A stretch of 8,995 nt of DNA from Alphaproteobacteria bacterium (GTDB lineage: Bacteria > Pseudomonadota > Alphaproteobacteria > RS24), in the NCBI GenBank assembly GCA_022428185.1, contig JAKMCZ010000222.1:1-8995 (forward strand). The letters are read 5' to 3'. The first letter of the stretch is position 1. Each line of letters starts with the position of its first letter. The notes under the pieces were generated by a model. The model saw nothing but the letters and a program-made list of their open reading frames with translations, did not search any database and had not been told where the DNA came from. A program made the position numbers and the translations under genes. This document shows positions 6,523 through 8,995 of this stretch, piece by piece.

Positions 6523-7023
6523 ATGAGCGACGCAAAAATCGGCATCATTATGGGCAGCCAGAGCGATTGGCCGACGATGAAACACGCGGCGGATATTTTG
6601 ACCGAGCTTGATGTGCCGCATGAATGTAAAATCGTCTCCGCTCATCGCACACCCGACCGCATGTATGATTATGCCCGCGCCGCAAAAGATAAAGGCTTGA
6701 AAGCCATCATTGCCGGTGCCGGAGGCGCAGCCCATCTGCCCGGCATGACGGCGGCGTTGACCACAATTCCGGTGCTTGGCGTGCCGGTGCAATCAAAAGC
6801 CCTGTCGGGACAAGACTCGCTGCTCTCAATCGTGCAAATGCCCGCCGGTGTGCCGGTCGGTACTTTAGCCATTGGTGATGCCGGTGCCAAAAACGCGGCA
6901 CTGCTGGCAGCCGCCATTGTTGCTAATGAAGATGCGGCATTGGCCGAGCGGCTGGCGGCGTGGCGCGCCGCGCGCACCGCCGATGTTCAAGAGTTTCCCC
7001 AAGAGCCGTCACGTGACGACTGA
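6523..7023 (+). CDS. purE: N5-carboxyaminoimidazole ribonucleotide mutase (class I PurE)
   Basis: Converts N5-CAIR, made by PurK, to CAIR in de novo purine synthesis; a cytoplasmic homo-octamer in known cases. It has 166 residues, typical for the class. Motifs: IGIIMGSQSDW (6-16, phosphate-binding loop), SAHRTP (39-44, with the catalytic histidine H41) and AGAGGAAHLPGM (64-75, with H71). The region SGQDSLLSIVQMPAGVPVGTLAIG (95-118) is also typical. The presence of PurK next door fits the bacterial class I mutase rather than the class II AIR carboxylase of animals. The ATG has a GGAG ribosome site six bases upstream. The C-terminal 25 residues are rich in alanine, arginine and acidic residues and lie partly in the overlap with purK. 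It is divergent from the DUF465 gene and first in a two-gene operon. Confidence 0.97.
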   Translation: MSDAKIGIIMGSQSDWPTMKHAADILTELDVPHECKIVSAHRTPDRMYDYARAAKDKGLKAIIAGAGGAAHLPGMTAALTTIPVLGVPVQSKALSGQDSLLSIVQMPAGVPVGTLAIGDAGAKNAALLAAAIVANEDAALAERLAAWRAARTADVQEFPQEPSRDD

Positions 7024-8104
7024 CGCGCTGGGCCCCAATGCAACCATTGGCATTATTGGTGGCGGCCAGCTAGGTCGCATGTTGGCGCTGGCAGCCGCCG
7101 AATTGGGATTAAGAACGCATATTTACTGCCCCGATAAAGACTGCCCTGCCGCGCAAGTGACCGACGCCGTTACCCATGCCGCCTATGATGACACTGAAGC
7201 GCTGTCGGCTTTTTCCGCCGCTGTTGATGTTGTGACCTATGAGTTTGAGAACATTCCCGTCGCCACGGTCAATCATGTGGCTGCGCGCAAGCCTGTTTTC
7301 CCGTCGGCCAAAGCATTGGAAGTGGCGCAAGACCGTTGGCAGGAGAAATCATTCATTCGCGCGCAGGGCTTCGAGGTCGCTGATTTTTTTGATATTACCG
7401 ACCGCGCCTCATTAAACGCTGCTCTGCAAGAAACCGGCGGCAGCGGAATTTTGAAAACCCGCCACTTCGGATATGACGGAAAAGGCCAATGGCGGCTCGA
7501 CGCTGATAGCGATTTGGACAAAGTGCTGGAAGACCTCGATGGGCGCGCTGCTATTTTGGAGGCGCTGGTGCCTTTTGAGCGCGAGGTTTCAATCCTTGTC
7601 GCGCGTGGGCGCGACGGCAGCACGGCGTGTTATGACGTGATTGAAAACTTCCATCGCAATCATACTCTACACACCTCCACCCTGCCCGCCGCTCTGCCCG
7701 ACCACTTGCCTGACGCCGACCCGGCAAACCCACATAAAATGGCTGAAAAATTGGCGCATGCGCTCGATTATGTCGGGGTTTTGGCAATCGAATGTTTTGT
7801 TGTCGGTGAGCGCTTGCTGGTCAATGAGATTGCGCCACGCGTCCATAATTCAGGTCATTTGACGCAAGATGCCTGCCATGTCGGGCAATTTGAGCAGCAT
7901 ATTCGCGCCATTGCCGGTTGGACGCTGGGTGATGCGACCGCGCATAGCGATGCAGTAATGACCAATTTATTGGGCGATGAGATTGACCAATGGCCTGATT
8001 TGGCGGCGCAAAAAGCGACCCATGTGCATCTTTACGGCAAATCAGAGGCGCGCGCTGGGCGTAAAATGGGCCATGTCACCAAACTGAGCGCGAAAACTCG
8101 CTAG
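7013..8104 (+). CDS. purK: N5-carboxyaminoimidazole ribonucleotide synthetase
   Basis: ATP-grasp enzyme that joins bicarbonate to AIR to give N5-CAIR, the substrate of PurE. It has 363 residues, a normal length. Motifs: IGIIGGGQLGRML (12-24, N-terminal substrate domain), YEFENIP (76-82), KTRHFGYDGKGQW (148-160, ATP-grasp glycine loop), PFEREVSILVAR (187-198), NEIAPRVHNSGH (271-282, metal and ATP ligands) and YGKSEARAGRKMGHV (341-355). The start is inferred as GTG 7013, inside the end of purE, because MTTDALGPNATIGIIGGG has the usual length before the GGGQLGRM motif. An in-frame ATG at 6983 would add ten residues, and neither has a strong ribosome site. The 11-base overlap with purE suggests translational coupling. 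Its stop TAG shares CTAG with the stop of the convergent coq9. Confidence 0.96.
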   Translation: MTTDALGPNATIGIIGGGQLGRMLALAAAELGLRTHIYCPDKDCPAAQVTDAVTHAAYDDTEALSAFSAAVDVVTYEFENIPVATVNHVAARKPVFPSAKALEVAQDRWQEKSFIRAQGFEVADFFDITDRASLNAALQETGGSGILKTRHFGYDGKGQWRLDADSDLDKVLEDLDGRAAILEALVPFEREVSILVARGRDGSTACYDVIENFHRNHTLHTSTLPAALPDHLPDADPANPHKMAEKLAHALDYVGVLAIECFVVGERLLVNEIAPRVHNSGHLTQDACHVGQFEQHIRAIAGWTLGDATAHSDAVMTNLLGDEIDQWPDLAAQKATHVHLYGKSEARAGRKMGHVTKLSAKTR

Positions 8105-8775
8105 GCTTCGCCGCGCCCATACCGCATTTTTGCCAATGCGCCGATAAGCCCATCAAACGGCGCATTATCGCCGTGAATTTTTTCCGACCAATCGCGCGCT
8201 TTGGCTTTCACTTTCTCAAACTGCATCACATTTTCAATGCGCCGCTCGAGAAAGGCGCGCGTTTTGGCTTTATCTTCGCTGTCATCATCAAACCAATACA
8301 GCCGTGTCGCGGTGATAACCCCGCTTAAAATCAGCCGTTTTGAGTAATAATTATAATCGGTTGCCGTGTCACCGGCCCACCGCCACGTGATGTGCGCCGT
8401 TTGAAACAACAATTCAGTCGCCAGCTTTTGCCGCCCGGGGACGGATAAATAGCCCGCCGCGCGTCGTGCCGCCTCGATATGCGCATTGTCCACTTCAAGG
8501 CGGTGCCAAACCGCCTCGGTAATCCGTTCGCGGATTTTCAAATCATCGGGTTTGGGCAATTTTTCGAGCATTGCGCTATCGCCTTGCGCCGAAAACGCGC
8601 TGACCAAATTGTCTACCCCTTTAGGAAAGGCCAAAACCGCAATTGAGGGGTCAATTTCGGCCTCAGATATGGCTTTATCCAAAACCGCCTGCGACCAGCC
8701 GTCGAACGCGACATCGGGCAGTGCTTTTTCAAGCACGCTAAGGCGGGTTTCCAGATAGGGGTCGTTTTTGCTCAT
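8101..8775 (-). CDS. coq9: COQ9 family protein (ubiquinone biosynthesis, rpsU-divergent)
   Basis: Homologue of the lipid-binding ubiquinone-synthesis protein COQ9, which in mitochondria helps COQ7 act on its quinone intermediate; the bacterial role is inferred. It has 224 residues. Visible family features: the opening VLEKALPDVAFDGWS (14-28), then AFPKGVDNLVSAFS (49-62), and the strongly conserved block WAGDTATDYNYYSKRLILSG (133-152) followed by WFDDDSED (161-168). The fold is expected to be all-helical and TetR-like without a DNA-binding role. The open frame continues upstream to 8901, but MSKNDPYLE (8775) is the likely start since family similarity begins right after it; no Shine-Dalgarno is visible, and an ATG at 8805 is a second choice. 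Divergence from rpsU is the arrangement from which the family was first named (TIGR02396), which strengthens the call. Confidence 0.9.
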   Translation of the reverse strand: MSKNDPYLETRLSVLEKALPDVAFDGWSQAVLDKAISEAEIDPSIAVLAFPKGVDNLVSAFSAQGDSAMLEKLPKPDDLKIRERITEAVWHRLEVDNAHIEAARRAAGYLSVPGRQKLATELLFQTAHITWRWAGDTATDYNYYSKRLILSGVITATRLYWFDDDSEDKAKTRAFLERRIENVMQFEKVKAKARDWSEKIHGDNAPFDGLIGALAKMRYGRGEA

Positions 8776-8859
8776 GTGGCGACTATGTTTTGAAAAGGCA
8801 GGCATGACAAGCGCTAATCTGCCGCAGCAAAATTTGATTTTTACAAGGGCTTCAAGAGG

Positions 8860-8888
8860 CTGGACAAAACAAGGCCGAATTGCTACAT
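8860..8888 (+). promoter_or_regulatory. Putative promoter of rpsU
   Basis: CTGGAC (8860-8865), a 17-base spacer and CTACAT (8883-8888) match the alphaproteobacterial CTTGAC-N17-CTATAT pattern at 10 of 12 positions. It predicts a start near 8895 and a leader of about 50 bases before the rpsU GTG. The leader holds one GAGTC (8911-8915). Confidence 0.5.
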
Positions 8889-8945
8889 GAGGGCTTCTCA
8901 AAGGCCAAGCGAGTCTTTGGAAATGATTTGAAAGGGTGATGAAAC

Positions 8946-8995
8946 GTGCAAGTTTCTGTTCGTGATAATAATGTTGATCAGGCCTATAAGGTTCT
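8946..8995 (+). CDS. rpsU: 30S ribosomal protein S21 (bS21), 3' end missing
   Basis: Small-subunit ribosomal protein needed for initiation on natural mRNAs. Only the first 16 codons and part of the next are inside the window. They read MQVSVRDNNVDQAYKV, which is the characteristic S21 opening (family form MQVxVRDNNVDQAL). The start is a GTG; the nearby ATG at 8939 is in a different frame, and the purine-rich AAAGGGTGAT (8931-8940) is the likely ribosome site. The gene is divergent from coq9, with 170 bases between the starts. Confidence 0.93.
   Translation, partial: MQVSVRDNNVDQAYKV

Noticed and set aside
7273..7623. 116-codon minus-strand open frame inside purK
   Set aside because: Fully antisense to a well-conserved ATP-grasp gene; serine/arginine-rich composition typical of a shadow frame.
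8776..8901. 42-residue N-terminal extension of the COQ9-family protein
   Set aside because: It would run through the rpsU promoter region, has no ribosome site, and the family similarity starts just after the Met at 8775.
1..8995. CRISPR array, insertion sequence ends, tRNA or rRNA genes, long direct repeats
   Set aside because: Looked for by eye on both strands; no regularly spaced repeats, transposase motifs or cloverleaf-type sequence were seen.

Overview
The window reads as ordinary chromosomal DNA of an alphaproteobacterium of moderate GC content. The evidence is gene content and order: a COQ9-family gene divergent from rpsU, a DUF465/YdcH-type small gene divergent from purE-purK, a DUF1192 small protein beside a zinc-free quinone oxidoreductase, a TrcR (DUF1013) regulator, and the zinc-free form of L31. 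Several putative promoters resemble the alphaproteobacterial housekeeping pattern CTTGAC-N17-CTATAT. I cannot place it below class level; a free-living marine or aquatic lineage is only a guess.

Layout. Positions 1-702 hold the 3' part of an inositol-monophosphatase-family gene (suhB type). Convergent to it is a two-gene minus-strand unit (3616 down to 728): an MsbA-like ABC exporter half-transporter, then a family 10 (fucosyltransferase-like) glycosyltransferase that is visibly AT-richer than its neighbours. rpmE (L31) runs divergently from the exporter and ends in a hairpin terminator that lies inside the 3' coding end of the convergent DUF1192 gene. The quinone oxidoreductase (4237-5256) diverges from DUF1192, followed by trcR with its own leader. 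A 56-residue DUF465/YdcH-like gene (6364 down to 6194) converges on trcR and diverges from purE. purE and purK overlap by 11 bases. purK and coq9 converge so tightly that their stop codons share one CTAG. coq9 is divergent from rpsU, which is cut by the window end.

How the genes relate. purE and purK together carry out the two-step carboxylation of AIR in purine synthesis. coq9 (ubiquinone synthesis) and the quinone oxidoreductase both touch quinone chemistry but are not linked in an operon. rpmE and rpsU are translation genes. The exporter and glycosyltransferase pair is the only accessory-looking part and suggests surface glycan or glycolipid decoration. I found no CRISPR array, insertion sequence, tRNA, rRNA, phage gene or toxin-antitoxin pair, and nothing I would call an undescribed system. 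The most interesting items are the glycosyltransferase, an apparent internal duplication in TrcR, and the overlapping gene ends.
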